Assembly: GCF_016859285.1 (NCBI RefSeq)
Contig: NC_053422.1
Location: 22,271,001 to 22,335,000 of the forward strand
Source of the DNA: Xiphias gladius
Taxonomy: Eukaryota > Chordata > Actinopteri > Istiophoriformes > Xiphiidae
Length of the DNA: 64,000 nt
Direction: 5' to 3'
This document shows, piece after piece, positions 1-10,516 of the stretch. A program made the translations under genes and the position numbers. Under the pieces are notes generated by a model. It was not told the DNA's origin, did no database searches, and saw only the letters and a list, made by a program, of their open reading frames with translations. How positions within the stretch are numbered: the first letter of the stretch is position 1; each line of letters opens with the position of its first letter.

Positions 1-728
1 AAACTGGGTAGGGCAGAACACAGAGGGAACGACACACAGAACCTGTGATTTATCAGTAGCTCTATCTGTGAGCAGTGCTGTTTATTTCTAATGAATCATA
101 TCTTTACATTTGTCAGAACAGTCAGGTATTTTGTCAGATGAGCTAAGAGCTATGTGAGTATCATTAATGCAAGAATGTCTGTTATGCTGCAGCTTAGCAG
201 GCAGTGAAGGGAATCTCTGTTTCTTCCTGTTGTTTTGGCTCTTTCTGCCCCAGCAGGCAAATGGGGGCAAAGCGACACAGAGCTGTGATATTACTTTCAG
301 CCACTCAGGCGACTTATGATTGAACAATGGAAACAAATAACTCTGATCAAAACAAACAGTACAGCACCCACGAAATTTGCCTTCTATTACAATCCCTAAA
401 CCTCAAGTGATCCGGTGATCACATCTCATAAAGCAAAGCTTTCATATGAGGGGATTATTGCCTGCATGTGTGCTTCGCCTCGGTGGAAACTGAAATGCAA
501 AGGTGGCTTTTCTCTGACTGTCCGCTCCAAGATGTATGCGTGTGTGTGTCTGCCGCGGTCAGGATCCGAGCCATTAGAGTACAGCTCCAGGCACTTCCAC
601 TGCAAAGTATTATTAGTCTAAATGCAGCGTTCAATCGCACAGGGAGGCTGCAGCCTGCACCTGCACTTCCCACCATGCCTTGTCATCCCAGCCGACTGTA
701 ATTCTGCATCGTAATCGGAGACACTCAC
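1..728 (-). other. zdhhc2: zdhhc2 intron 3 (partial)
   Basis: This stretch follows the splice donor of the third coding exon (GAG then gtgagt) and runs off the left edge. I see no exon matching the next part of ZDHHC2 here, and the short open frames have no family features. Confidence 0.6.
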
Positions 729-2007
729 CTCCTTCAAGGGGTTCATGGGCTGGGTGAAGATGGTTTGCCAGTACGCCCACACAAACATGATGAAAATGGC
801 ATGATACACCAGCAAGTACATGACTGAAAGCAGAAAAAACATAAACAAGTCGTCATCATCTTCTTCTGCTATCAGTGGTGTGCATTTAACCATTTATTCA
901 CAGTTTGCAGCTTCATTAAATATCAGTAATATTGGTGTGATTTGATGTGATTCCATTTGTCTGATCACGGTGCTGCGGGACTAGTCAGAGGATCACCAAA
1001 GTCAGCAGGATTCATCCTCCGGGCACCATAAATGTTTCTACAAAATTTATAAAAATTAAAGACAGTGGTCTCTTTCAAATCACAAAAGACATGCTGGAAA
1101 AAATCCAGCCTTTAAATGTAACGGAGGTAATGAAAAAAATCCTAATGACACACTTCCAGCTGACACAGGCTGACTGCAGTGTTTTGAAGGGAGCTGTCTC
1201 TGCACCGACTGAAGGCTGCTGAACCTCCTCTGGCCCAAAACTCTGCTCAGCACTTGACAGATATAGAACAGCTGGAGACACTTAGAGGGGAAATGATTCC
1301 TCTTGATGTTAAACAGCATTATAAAACACTCACCCTTTTGTCCCGTGTCTTCGATGGACTCTGACAAAAGAAAAATGAGACACAGTCATGTTTGCGTTGT
1401 TGAATTAAAGAAGGTGAAGCACACTGTGGGGTGTCTCGGGATATTCTCAAATGTGTCAGCCAGTGGGGAAAAATTATTTTTCATTTAAATCCCTCAGACA
1501 GGGAGCAGCTGCATTTTTTACGTGATACTTGTTTGACTGTCAGTCAGTCTGAATGCAAATTAGCAAAACTGACAAATGCCGATTCTGTAAACCCTGTAAA
1601 TCCCAGTGGCCAATACCACACCATTCACAAAATCAATACACAACATGCTCCTGGTCAAAAAGATCGACTCGTTGTTCCTCTCATATAGATAAGCACTACT
1701 GTTCATTGGCAAAAGGCATCAAAAGCGACAGGAACATCCTTCACACTTTGTGTGTGTGTGTGTGTGTGTGAATGCTGACAGCTGCAACTGCGAAGACTGG
1801 GCGAAGCTGCTGATCATCAGCACCCACATACTTGATGAGCACCCCAAAACCTGCACAGACACCCAGAGACGCGCACTAGAACATAAAAAGAGACAAGTGG
1901 AGACCTGTTGGAAGATTAGCTGACACTGTTTTATATCGGTCCTGATATCTAAGCAATGCTTAGCTGAGTTTACAGAATCATCTATCTTCAGCAGTCAGGC
2001 TGTAAAG

Positions 2008-2046
<39 letters not shown>

Positions 2047-5013
2047 CGCGCAGCAGGAACTGAGGAAAGGTGAGCCAAGGAGCTGAATCGAGGAATACAG
2101 CCAAAAATCATGTGCATGCCACCTTGCCAGCATAAAATCCCTAGAGTCTGACAGTGAAGCACAAGTGTGTATCTGTGTGTGTGTGTGAGAGAGAGGGATT
2201 AAGGGCATGTGCAAGGATGTATATTAATGTGTCTATGAAAGTATTAACATCACTGCATTCTTGCTACAAGAAAGTAAATCTCCAACAACACACTTACTCC
2301 AAGAAGCCAAAGACCACCTGAATTCACATTTTTAACAATGTTGGTCCACAGAGGACCAACAGTTCAAAGGCTGGTGTTCGGTGCTTTAAAAAAAAAGTGG
2401 GTCAGCCACAGATTGCTTGGGGCGAATTATGTAAGAGAAGACAATGGGATTAACTGAGCTGCTGAACGAGAGGTATCAGCTGACGATACTTTCGCACAAC
2501 TGTCTCTGTGTCAGTCTGCAGAGCACATGTTGGCCTTGAGCAACCGCTGTCCTGCCCTGCTGCTGTTGTTTTCATCTGTCCATCCCATGTGACTGGAGTG
2601 CACCATGATTTCATTGTTGTATTGCAGGACGCAAAACAAGATGGTTAAAAAAAAAAAAACCCTGATAAAAGTGATTTTGCTTTTCTGTCATCCTGGAGTA
2701 ATCAAAGATGTCCTAATGTGTACCAGAAGAGGTTCATCCTGGGACAGATGCTGTGCTGGCCTCTCTTGTGATGAGGGATGGGTTTAGAAACTTTTGAATG
2801 GGGCGCCAGACTGAGGCACGGTTTTAAAGAAGGGGGCACATTTGTAACATGAGTAAAAATGTGTTACGACTCACATTAAAAGCCCTGGTTCTTGGCAATA
2901 ATAAACTGTACATTATTGTTAGTTACCTTGCTTATTCAGTGCAATAAATTAATTCCAAAAAAAACAATATCAATAAGTAGCTGCTATTTGCAACTCTAAA
3001 TAGCTTGCAGCCGTGGAGAGGCAATTTTGAGACAATGGGTCCCACCCCTCCTACACAGACTCCCACACTGTTTGTAGTCAATTTTTGGTCATGTTCGTCT
3101 CTTTGAGGTTGTTTTTGTCGCTTTGTGGTCATTCTTTGTATCTGTGGTTGCTGGTCGTTCTTCATCTCTTCATGGTCATTTTTCATCTCTTTGTTATTGT
3201 TTGCATTTCTGTGGTCATTCTGCATCTATTTGTGGTCGTTTTGTTTTCGTCTTGTTGTTTTCGTCTTTTTGGGGTCATTTTTGAGTCTCTTTGTAGTCAT
3301 TTTTTGTCTTTTTGTGGTTGTTTTGCATCTCTTTGTGGTCATTTGACAACAAGAAATGTTAAGTCACTTCATACAGAGGTCCCAGGTGCTCTGGGTAGCC
3401 AGTAGACCCATTGATGATCCATTGATGATACTAAAGGTCGGTTTATACTTAGCCTACACCGTACCCTTCGCAAGTGGTCTACGCCGTTGTGAGCATTTAT
3501 ACTTGTTCGCTCGTGTGTCTGCATTGCTCTGCAGTTACACCACTAAAACGCTACTTGGCGGTGGGGTTTCTATGCCACTGAGTTGAGTTTTTTCATGTAC
3601 TTCTAACAACGGCAACTGAAACTGAGCTAATAAATGTTGAACAACAGTTACTTGTACTGAAATTACTGCAACGCAGAGAAGAGAGAAGAAGTTGGAGGAG
3701 ACGGGGGGTACGACCATTTTCTGCGCTTGTCTGGCCACTGAGGGACATGGACGAGTGGCCCAATCACAGTTGTTGGGTTTCTGTGCCGCCACAACGCGTA
3801 GTTACATCCCTAGGGAGGTACACGTCAGGCAACGGTGTAGGCTACGGCATCAGGTACGCGGCTGTGCCGTGCCTATGTTGTCGATATCTACGCACAACTA
3901 TAAACTGGCCTTAAGATGCCAGCTAGCCATCCCCATGGGCGGGTGGGGCATCAAAGGGGACCAGTCAGATTTCGGGGTGACATGCCGGTGACATGGCACT
4001 ATGACCCCCCCCAACTCTCCTGTGTTTTATTCTGTTTGGTCTCGTTAAACCATCTCCATTTCATCCCTCCCCTTCTGACAGACGAGGTCTTCTTTGTTAG
4101 TGGTCTGACAAGCTGCCAAATGGAACAGAGGAGTAGGCTGCGGAGACTCCTGTGAGACATCCTAGAAACCATTACTCACTATCCAGGTCAACTCTGTGTC
4201 CACCGTTCACCGAGGAGGCTCGCTGTGTGTAACCGCGCCGTCCAACATTCAGCAGCCAGAGGCAGTGTGAAGGAAGGAGGCAGGCCTGACTCAAAAGCCA
4301 TTACACAGTCAGACTTATTGCCAAAAGATAATGTTGCTGGTGTTGTGGTGGTGGATATAAATTCAGATAATGAAGCTCAGAGACTACATGAGCCTGAGGC
4401 TATTACAGTTAGTCTTTCGGATACTGCTGACAGAGTGGTAGGCCAGTGGTGGAGTCAGATAATGAATCTGAGACACATAGAATAATCCCTTTCTGTACAT
4501 CCTGTGATAATGTTTATGTCATAAGAATGAAATCAGAGCTCCTTTACAATAAAAGCAGGCTGCCAAATCGTTCCAGTTCTGTCTGTGTTATGATTTGAAA
4601 ATATTTAACTAGAGTTTTTCATGCAAAAATACATCAGTGCCACTTCCCCATTAATATACTGACAATCCCTTGTTATTGTCATGTGACTGACACTGTGCAC
4701 ACACTGCGTAAACAACAAGCCAGTCTTCTGCATTGAAAAAAAAGAATCAGCCTTGACCACAAACAGAAATATCTCCCTACCCCATTACCAAAAAACACAC
4801 ACCAGTAATAGGCATTTCCCCCTCACACACGGACACATACACACACACACAGCCTCCCCATTCTACCCAACCAGCTGATTTCTTACCCATGCAAAGCTGC
4901 AAAACATAGGCGTAGTATGACCAAGCCACTATGAGGGCGATGAAGAGGACCGGGATCCAGTACAAAACTCTCTGACAGCCCCGCTTGATACTACGCGAGC
5001 CCGACGGTGCCAT
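729..5013 (-). CDS. zdhhc2: Palmitoyltransferase ZDHHC2, 5' part (coding exons 1-3)
   Basis: This is the start of a DHHC-family protein S-acyltransferase, a multi-pass enzyme of the Golgi, plasma membrane and recycling endosome that palmitoylates cysteines. Coding exons on the minus strand are 5013-4887 (residues 1-42 plus one base), 1360-1334 (27 nt) and 823-729; phases agree (split codons GAG and GTC) and all introns are GT/AG. The product starts MAPSG and runs through RVLYWIPVLFIALIVAWSYY (first membrane segment, about residues 16-38), then SIEDTGQK, then MYLLVYHAIFIMFVW (second membrane segment) and ends here at QPMNPLKE. MAPSG, VLYWIP and TIFT-PMNP-KE fit ZDHHC2 better than ZDHHC20, and the neighbours agree. 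The catalytic DHHC cysteine-rich domain lies beyond the left edge. The start codon has a good context (accATGg). Confidence 0.9.
824..1333 (-). other. zdhhc2: zdhhc2 intron 2
   Basis: The intron has a gtgagtg donor and a ctttcag acceptor. Positions 955-1055 hold a fragment of the dispersed repeat also found at 38300, 40835, 45885 and 49190 (shared wording: ggatcaccaaag...aggattcatcctc). Nothing else is visible. Confidence 0.65.
955..1055 (+). repeat. Fragment of dispersed repeat family B
   Basis: A short piece reading ggatcaccaaagtcagcagg followed by an attcatcctc...caaaattt tail. It is shared with the longer copies near 38.3, 40.8, 45.9 and 49.2 kb. The family is abundant in percomorph genomes; its class is unclear to me. 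Confidence 0.6.
2011..2044. repeat. (CA)n microsatellite
   Basis: Uninterrupted CA dinucleotide run of about 17 units in zdhhc2 intron 1. Confidence 0.95.
3080..3345. repeat. Degenerate minisatellite (ctctttgtggtcattttt-like units)
   Basis: The stretch is built from diverged copies of a T-rich unit of roughly 20-30 bases containing ctttgtggtcatttt. It keeps three open frames for long stretches only because the units lack stop codons, and the resulting Phe/Leu/Val-rich peptides are not credible proteins. Confidence 0.8.
3433..3915. mobile_element. Non-autonomous DNA transposon (MITE-like) with terminal inverted repeats
   Basis: The left end reads aaaggtcggtttatactt and the right end, read on the other strand, taaggccagtttatagtt: an imperfect inverted pair of about 18 bases some 480 bases apart. 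The interior has no transposase frame. It also has internal short inverted segments (gtaggctacg near the right end, cctacaccgtac near the left). The superfamily is not assigned; no clear target-site duplication was found by eye. Confidence 0.6.
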
Positions 5014-5080
5014 GGTCTAGGACCGGATCATTTCTCGTGCGCATTCGTGTGCTACTCGCCCTCCCCTCCTCTCCCTCGCT

Positions 5081-5092
<12 letters not shown>

Positions 5093-5123
<31 letters not shown>
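5093..5123. repeat. (TG)n-(CG)n microsatellite in zdhhc2 upstream region
   Basis: An alternating purine-pyrimidine run, TG repeats followed by GCGCGCG. Such tracts can adopt left-handed DNA; a second, oppositely oriented one lies at 5321-5374. Confidence 0.9.
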
Positions 5124-5124
<1 letters not shown>

Positions 5125-5320
5125 CGGTGTCTTCCTGTAGACCGTCACTGCATCGTAGCTCCGGCTCTGATCAGCCTAATCGGCAGCTCAGACTCAACAT
5201 CCCACCAGCCTCCCGCCCGCCCGCTGCTGCTGCTGCTGCGGCTGCGGCTGCACTGCTCTCCCCTCTGAAGGTCCGGCTCGGCCGCTGCCACAGACCACAA
5301 CCAAATATCAGACGGCTCGC

Positions 5321-5374
5321 TCACACGCACGCGCGCGCGCGCACACACACAGACACACACACACACACACACAC
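5321..5374. repeat. (CG)n/(CA)n microsatellite in zdhhc2 upstream region
   Basis: A run of CACGCACGCGCGCGCGC followed by CA repeats, about 54 bases in all, interrupted once by AGA. Confidence 0.9.
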
Positions 5375-5486
5375 TCTCAGAGTCAGCGCCGCCTCTGCTG
5401 CCTCCCCGCAGGTTGCCATGACGTCCGCGGGATGCTGCAAGCCTGGCACATTTTTCACCGCGAGCAGATGGGTTCAATAAGTTCAT

Positions 5487-8400
5487 ACTCGCGAGCGTTC
5501 ATACAGGGGTCCATTCACTCTCAACACACACAGACACAGACAGAGAAACACACAAAAACACACAGGCCGCTGCCTTCAGATACAGACTTGTACCACAAGT
5601 TGTCAACTTCTCCCCCCTTTATATTTTGGATAGGTGTAGTGTGACGATTTTAACTTGTTTACTGTTTCTCAGGCTTTATAATGTTGCTTGCTAATCTCAG
5701 AGGTACTGTTGCCATTATACCGTGTTTTGTCGTGACCTGACAGTGCAGGTGGAGGTCTGCAAGATCCACCCGCTTCACACCCAACCGCTCCTGCAAAATC
5801 CTTTGCAGCCCTGCACATCATCATGCAGCCCTCCTGCCAGGCTGCAACCTGTATTGTTTGCCTGTTACCATCATGTTTCACAGAATAATTTCTGACGTTA
5901 GAGTGGGGAGCTCTTAAAATCTTGTCATAAGTGCTTTCAGTTTTAAGCTGTGATTTACCACCTGTTGTCAGCTGCTGGTGTGGGTGGCATGCTGCAGCGG
6001 ACTGACAATATGCACCACAAGACAAAGGACAGATGACTCCGTAACACGTTGAGACTGACATTGTTTGAAAACCACTGAGAGACACAGTCTAGGTGACCAC
6101 AACAGACAATGTAATACAAATGACCCCAAATATGACAATCACCAGTTTTAATTTTAAAAAAAGAGTTATCTATAAAATCTATATTCTCTACTGCATCTTA
6201 AACTACTTACACATAGAGAAGGTGTGTTTAGGTGTGATTTATAAAATTACGAGCATTCTAGTCACTTTTATAAAAAAATCAGTGTTCCCAAAGGGCTTAT
6301 AGATATCAGCCAATCACGGTAAAATCAAAGAGGATATAATAATGAATAAAAAACACAATTAGTACAATACACACATACAATGCAGTACATACACAAATAG
6401 GCACAGGTTAAAACCAACATCGCTACTGTCACAAAACCCAGAAGCCGGAAAACCTGAGGTCACTGCATCACATCCACAGCTGGAAGCAGGACAAATCACA
6501 TTTTGTTTAAAAAGCTAAGAGCTGATGGAACAAGAGACGTTGTGTATCTGTTTGTGTCGCCTCTAGGGAGGTAAACCTCCGGCCGTAGTGGAAGCTAAGG
6601 AAACTCTCTGTGTAGAGGGTGCTGGGAGTCCAGCAGGATGACCTGAGCTTTCTGTGTGGCTCCGACTTGATACAGTTGGCAAAGATAATTGATTTACTAG
6701 TCATGAAAAGTGCTCCTCAAGCTGTGACCACAGTTGTATAAAGTCCTCGGTATTTCTGAAGGAGCTTTTTAAAGTCAGAGAATATAACCCCGATGATTTC
6801 ATCAGTTATTTTGGATTGGGCTTGACACCTCCATTTTTTATCAGAAAGACCGAGTTACTAAGATGTGGGCATTTACCAGGCAGGGAGATCTAACGAAAGA
6901 CACTACTGAGTTGCATTGTGGGAATTGTAGGATCCAGTGTCCTCTTAGTTTCACCCATAAGAAAGATAAAAAGTTCAGGATATCTCAGCCTTTGCTGCCT
7001 CAATTTTGACCTTACTTTCTTTAATCTGTCTCTTGTAAATCCCCAATCTTAATGACAGTGCAATTCTAAATTGCTGAAATATCCCTTTGGGCTCCCATTC
7101 AGAGGTTAAAGTATTTTTTTATATGAACTGGGTTGTTCATACTAATGGTAAAGAGAAACCTCTTATCAAACAGTCTAAAGCCAGTCAATAGTGGGCAAAA
7201 GTACTGGTACCTTCAGGCAAATATGAGTGGGTGAATTTAGCAATGTGTGGATTTGATGAGCAAGCAAGCATGGGCATTCATTTTTCCTTTCACTCAGCTA
7301 ACAGGCAAAGTTCAGAAAATTGTATCACTGATGTTTTGTGTAGCTGCACTACCAGAAAAAATACCAGAAAACCAGAAAAATACTATAAGCACATAGTGTC
7401 TAGTCACAAAATAATACATTTATTGTCATACTATTAGCAAATAATAACACAAGCTATTGCTGGATCATTTGGAAAAATAAGATCCTTCTTTACAACATTG
7501 ACTTGACACATAAAGGCCTATTCACAAATTTTGCTAATGGAGCAAAAGGCAGCATATCTTTCTTTAAATTCACCAACTACATGAATGGCTAAGAATGAAT
7601 GGGTGAACACTGAAACAAAACTTCTCTTTATATTTCAGGGATCTATTACACAGTCCTTAAAGAGCCCCGTCACCTTACTTCAGGAAGTGCAGGATTAGAG
7701 TGTGAGACTGCAAATTATTACCCTGCTGAATTAATCATTTAAGGGTAAAAAATCCCTGATTAGATTCTCGAATACCCACACAGCCCCAGGATCCCGACGA
7801 TTAATACTGTTAATGATTTGCCTTCAGGTTGAGGATAAAACAGCCCATTTATTCTACGGTGGTCCTGCCATCAGTCCACTGCAGTTAAAAAGAAAAAGAG
7901 GTTTGGCTGGTGAGGGCAGTGAGAGCAGTTCATAGTTTGTCAGCTGACTTGTCTGAAAACAGCAACTGAACAAGCAATTTCCAGCATGTGTGCTTTTTGT
8001 GGGATTGACCGAGAGAGCAGAAAATAACCAAGAAGCCAGAGATTTTATGCTATATTTATTGCACCATGTCATTATAAATGCATCTGCGCTGTAACATCAG
8101 TGCAGCAGTTGGGAAGTATCCAAAACTCTTCAAGAAGTAGACTAACTAATCCAAACATTCAACATTCAAACAGAAAGCAGTCTGAAATACAAATACATCA
8201 GTCTGGTTAATATTAGAGCGTGTAACATGTTGATATATTCAGTCTTTTTCAGTACATAACGCCACCCAAAGCAAAGATTGTACCAGGAAACAAGAGTTAT
8301 CGAGAATTCTTCCATAACATAGAAGTACAAGTGAGGAATTCTGCAAAGAAGATAATGTGTAAACTCTTCCTTAAAGAGCCTAAAGGGAAGGTCATTTTAA

Positions 8401-10300
8401 TCTAATGCTCATTTAAAACCAACACTATTTTAAGGTGAGTGTCCCAAGAGTGGAACAAAGATATGGCTTTAATATTTTGCATATTTATAAATAGGTCATC
8501 CCTGCCAGTGGCATGAAAATAGCACTTCTGTTTTTACAAGCCAAGAGATGATTAACACTGGTAGCTGCCTATAGTTTAACAGTGACAAAGCCACAGACTG
8601 GGTGTGTGTGTGTGTGTGTGCGTTCAGGCCTTCTGGCTCTGGGGGATCCTGGAGGATTTTAGTTGCAGTGCTTTGGGAAAGAGGAGGAGGATAAGGGGGA
8701 GGGGAGGTGCTGCTGTCCTAAACCAATCTGTGCAGGGGGCTGCAGAGCAGATAAACTCACAAAGTATGTGGGTAATGCTGCTGTCATACAGAATAAACTC
8801 AAGACATAAGGAGAATCAAAATGAACACTAGCAAAGCAGTAATAAAACAATGTTTGGACATATAGATAAATATATAAAATCAGTGTTAATAATCTTTAAC
8901 TGATAAATATATTTACAAGTAGATGAATCAATAAATAGTTTTAAACCGGTGTGTTCACAATAGGTCACGTGTTTGTTTGACCAATTGCTAGACTTGTGAA
9001 TTAGGATGACCACATCCTGTTTGTGCCACATCCTGTTTATTTAACATTTCTAACATGGTGCAATAAGATGCTGCAGCATGCATTAACCTTTCTGCCCTGG
9101 GGGAGAGCACAGAGGAGGCAAAGCTCGTCCAGTTTGTATGACCTGCACTGATGCTGGGATCTTCACCTGGTGACAACACAGAGAGAAAATGATACACGCC
9201 GTTGATAAATCCAGCAGGCAATTCTTTCATATATTACACACCAGAAATTAGATGCTGAGGAACTAGAATTTGAAAAAACTCCTTGCACCTGTTGGCGCAC
9301 AAGTGCTGCAGTAGTTCTGCAAGTATGCATAAAAAGATCTGGGTCTTCTGCAGTGACTACACCTGTAGATTTTCAGCATACAAATCCTCATATGATTTTT
9401 AAACGGGCAACAAACCCAGCAGCCTCCCCAAATATCTATAATATCTGTAGATTTTACTAGTTCTCTTAATATTCTCTACAGAGACTTCCTGTAGTCTCTG
9501 TGGTTGCCTAACAAACTCACAGTGACCTTAAGACTGCAGGAAGTCCACTGCATGTCGCCATCTCTCTTTTACACTTTTGAGTCAGGTTTTGACAAAGATT
9601 AAACAAATTACAATTTATAATTTGTTAATCAGTGAGCTTTAGAGGCACTGGTAGGTGGAATCAGTGACCTTTGAACAGAGAAACGCTAGCTGTTTCCCCG
9701 TTTCCAGTCTTTGTGCTAAGCTAAGCTAACCGCCTGCTGGCTATAGATTCACATTTACAGCACAGACATGAGAGTGGTCTCCATCCAAACTCATGGCAAA
9801 AAACTATATCCCAAAATTTCAAACTATCCCTTTAACTACTGACAAGGTAACATAATGTGTCAAAGTGACATATTGACTGTTGAGAATAACAACAAGGATA
9901 AATGGAGGCTATTTTCTCTTTTCTCTCAAAATTTCCAGATTTGTGGAACCAGACATTTTCATATTGAGGCACGGTATCCAGAAATTTTCAGATCAAGTCC
10001 TTTCCCAAGTTTTATCAAGGCAAATTATCAAGCCCTCGCAAGGAAGGTGCATTTCCTTTGAAACATTTATATGGTTGTAAACTGCACTGCTCACTGCTCA
10101 TGTGTGCAGACTTAAGCTGGTATCTGGTGGCAGTTGATCAGGTGTTAATATTACAGTGTAACTTAATGCTTCAGGCGAGAATAGCTTGGGCCTCAAAACT
10201 CATCTGAAAAGACTGACTTTATACTGCAGTAGCGTGCCTAGAAACTCTGTTAGAGAATTCATGTAGCATGTTTACGCCTCACATTAAGCATAACTAGTAT
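5487..10300. other. Intergenic zdhhc2-micu3
   Basis: About 4.8 kb lie between the zdhhc2 5' region and the micu3 3' end. A TG microsatellite lies at 8602-8620 and a partial copy of the family A element at about 9690-9835. I see no coding exon, and the open frames are short and featureless. Confidence 0.6.
9690..9835. mobile_element. Partial copy of MITE family A
   Basis: The right-hand part of the element seen complete at 48577-49136. It contains tgtgctaagctaagctaac, ctggctatag, cagacatgagagtgg and the end cccaaaatttcaaactatc followed by ctttaa. The left half is missing. Confidence 0.7.
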
Positions 10301-10303
10301 ATC

Positions 10304-10309
10304 TTTATT
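10304..10309 (-). terminator. micu3: micu3 polyadenylation signal
   Basis: AATAAA on the minus strand, about 50 bases past the micu3 stop codon. It is the nearest canonical signal and implies a very short 3' UTR. Confidence 0.6.
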
Positions 10310-10358
10310 CTTGTCTCATTTATCAGGGAACGCTGACAGTGTGAGAAAAGACTTTTAC

Positions 10359-10428
10359 CTATTTGCCTGAAAGCTCCTTCTTCATGCAGGACTTGAAAGA
10401 GTTGAACTTCTCCTCCACTCGAACACCC

Positions 10429-10516
<88 letters not shown>

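Larger units (their letters stand above)
1361..4886 (-). other. zdhhc2: zdhhc2 intron 1
   Basis: The first intron, about 3.5 kb, starts with donor gtaaga and ends with acceptor ttttgtcag. It contains TG/CA microsatellites (1749-1770, 2011-2044), a degenerate tandem repeat (about 3080-3345) and a terminal-inverted-repeat element (3433-3915). I see no other coding exon; open frames in 3.7-4.5 kb show no recognisable domain. Confidence 0.65.
5014..5480 (-). promoter_or_regulatory. zdhhc2: zdhhc2 5' UTR / promoter region, CpG- and repeat-rich
   Basis: Just upstream of the zdhhc2 start codon the DNA becomes GC-rich with many CpGs. It holds a TG run passing into CGCG (5093-5123), a CTG/CGG-rich patch (about 5220-5250) and a CA/GCGC run (5321-5374). 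The transcription start cannot be placed from sequence alone. Assignment as promoter rests on position and CpG content. Confidence 0.5.

Noticed and set aside
3085-3405. Phe/Leu/Val-rich 106-codon frame that looks like a membrane protein
   Set aside because: It comes from a degenerate T-rich minisatellite lacking stop codons.
729-5013. Assignment as zdhhc20 (the FGF9/MICU2 neighbourhood on human chromosome 13)
   Set aside because: MAPSG, RVLYWIPV and TIFT-PMNP-KE match ZDHHC2, and the linked FGF has the FGF20-type N-terminus.
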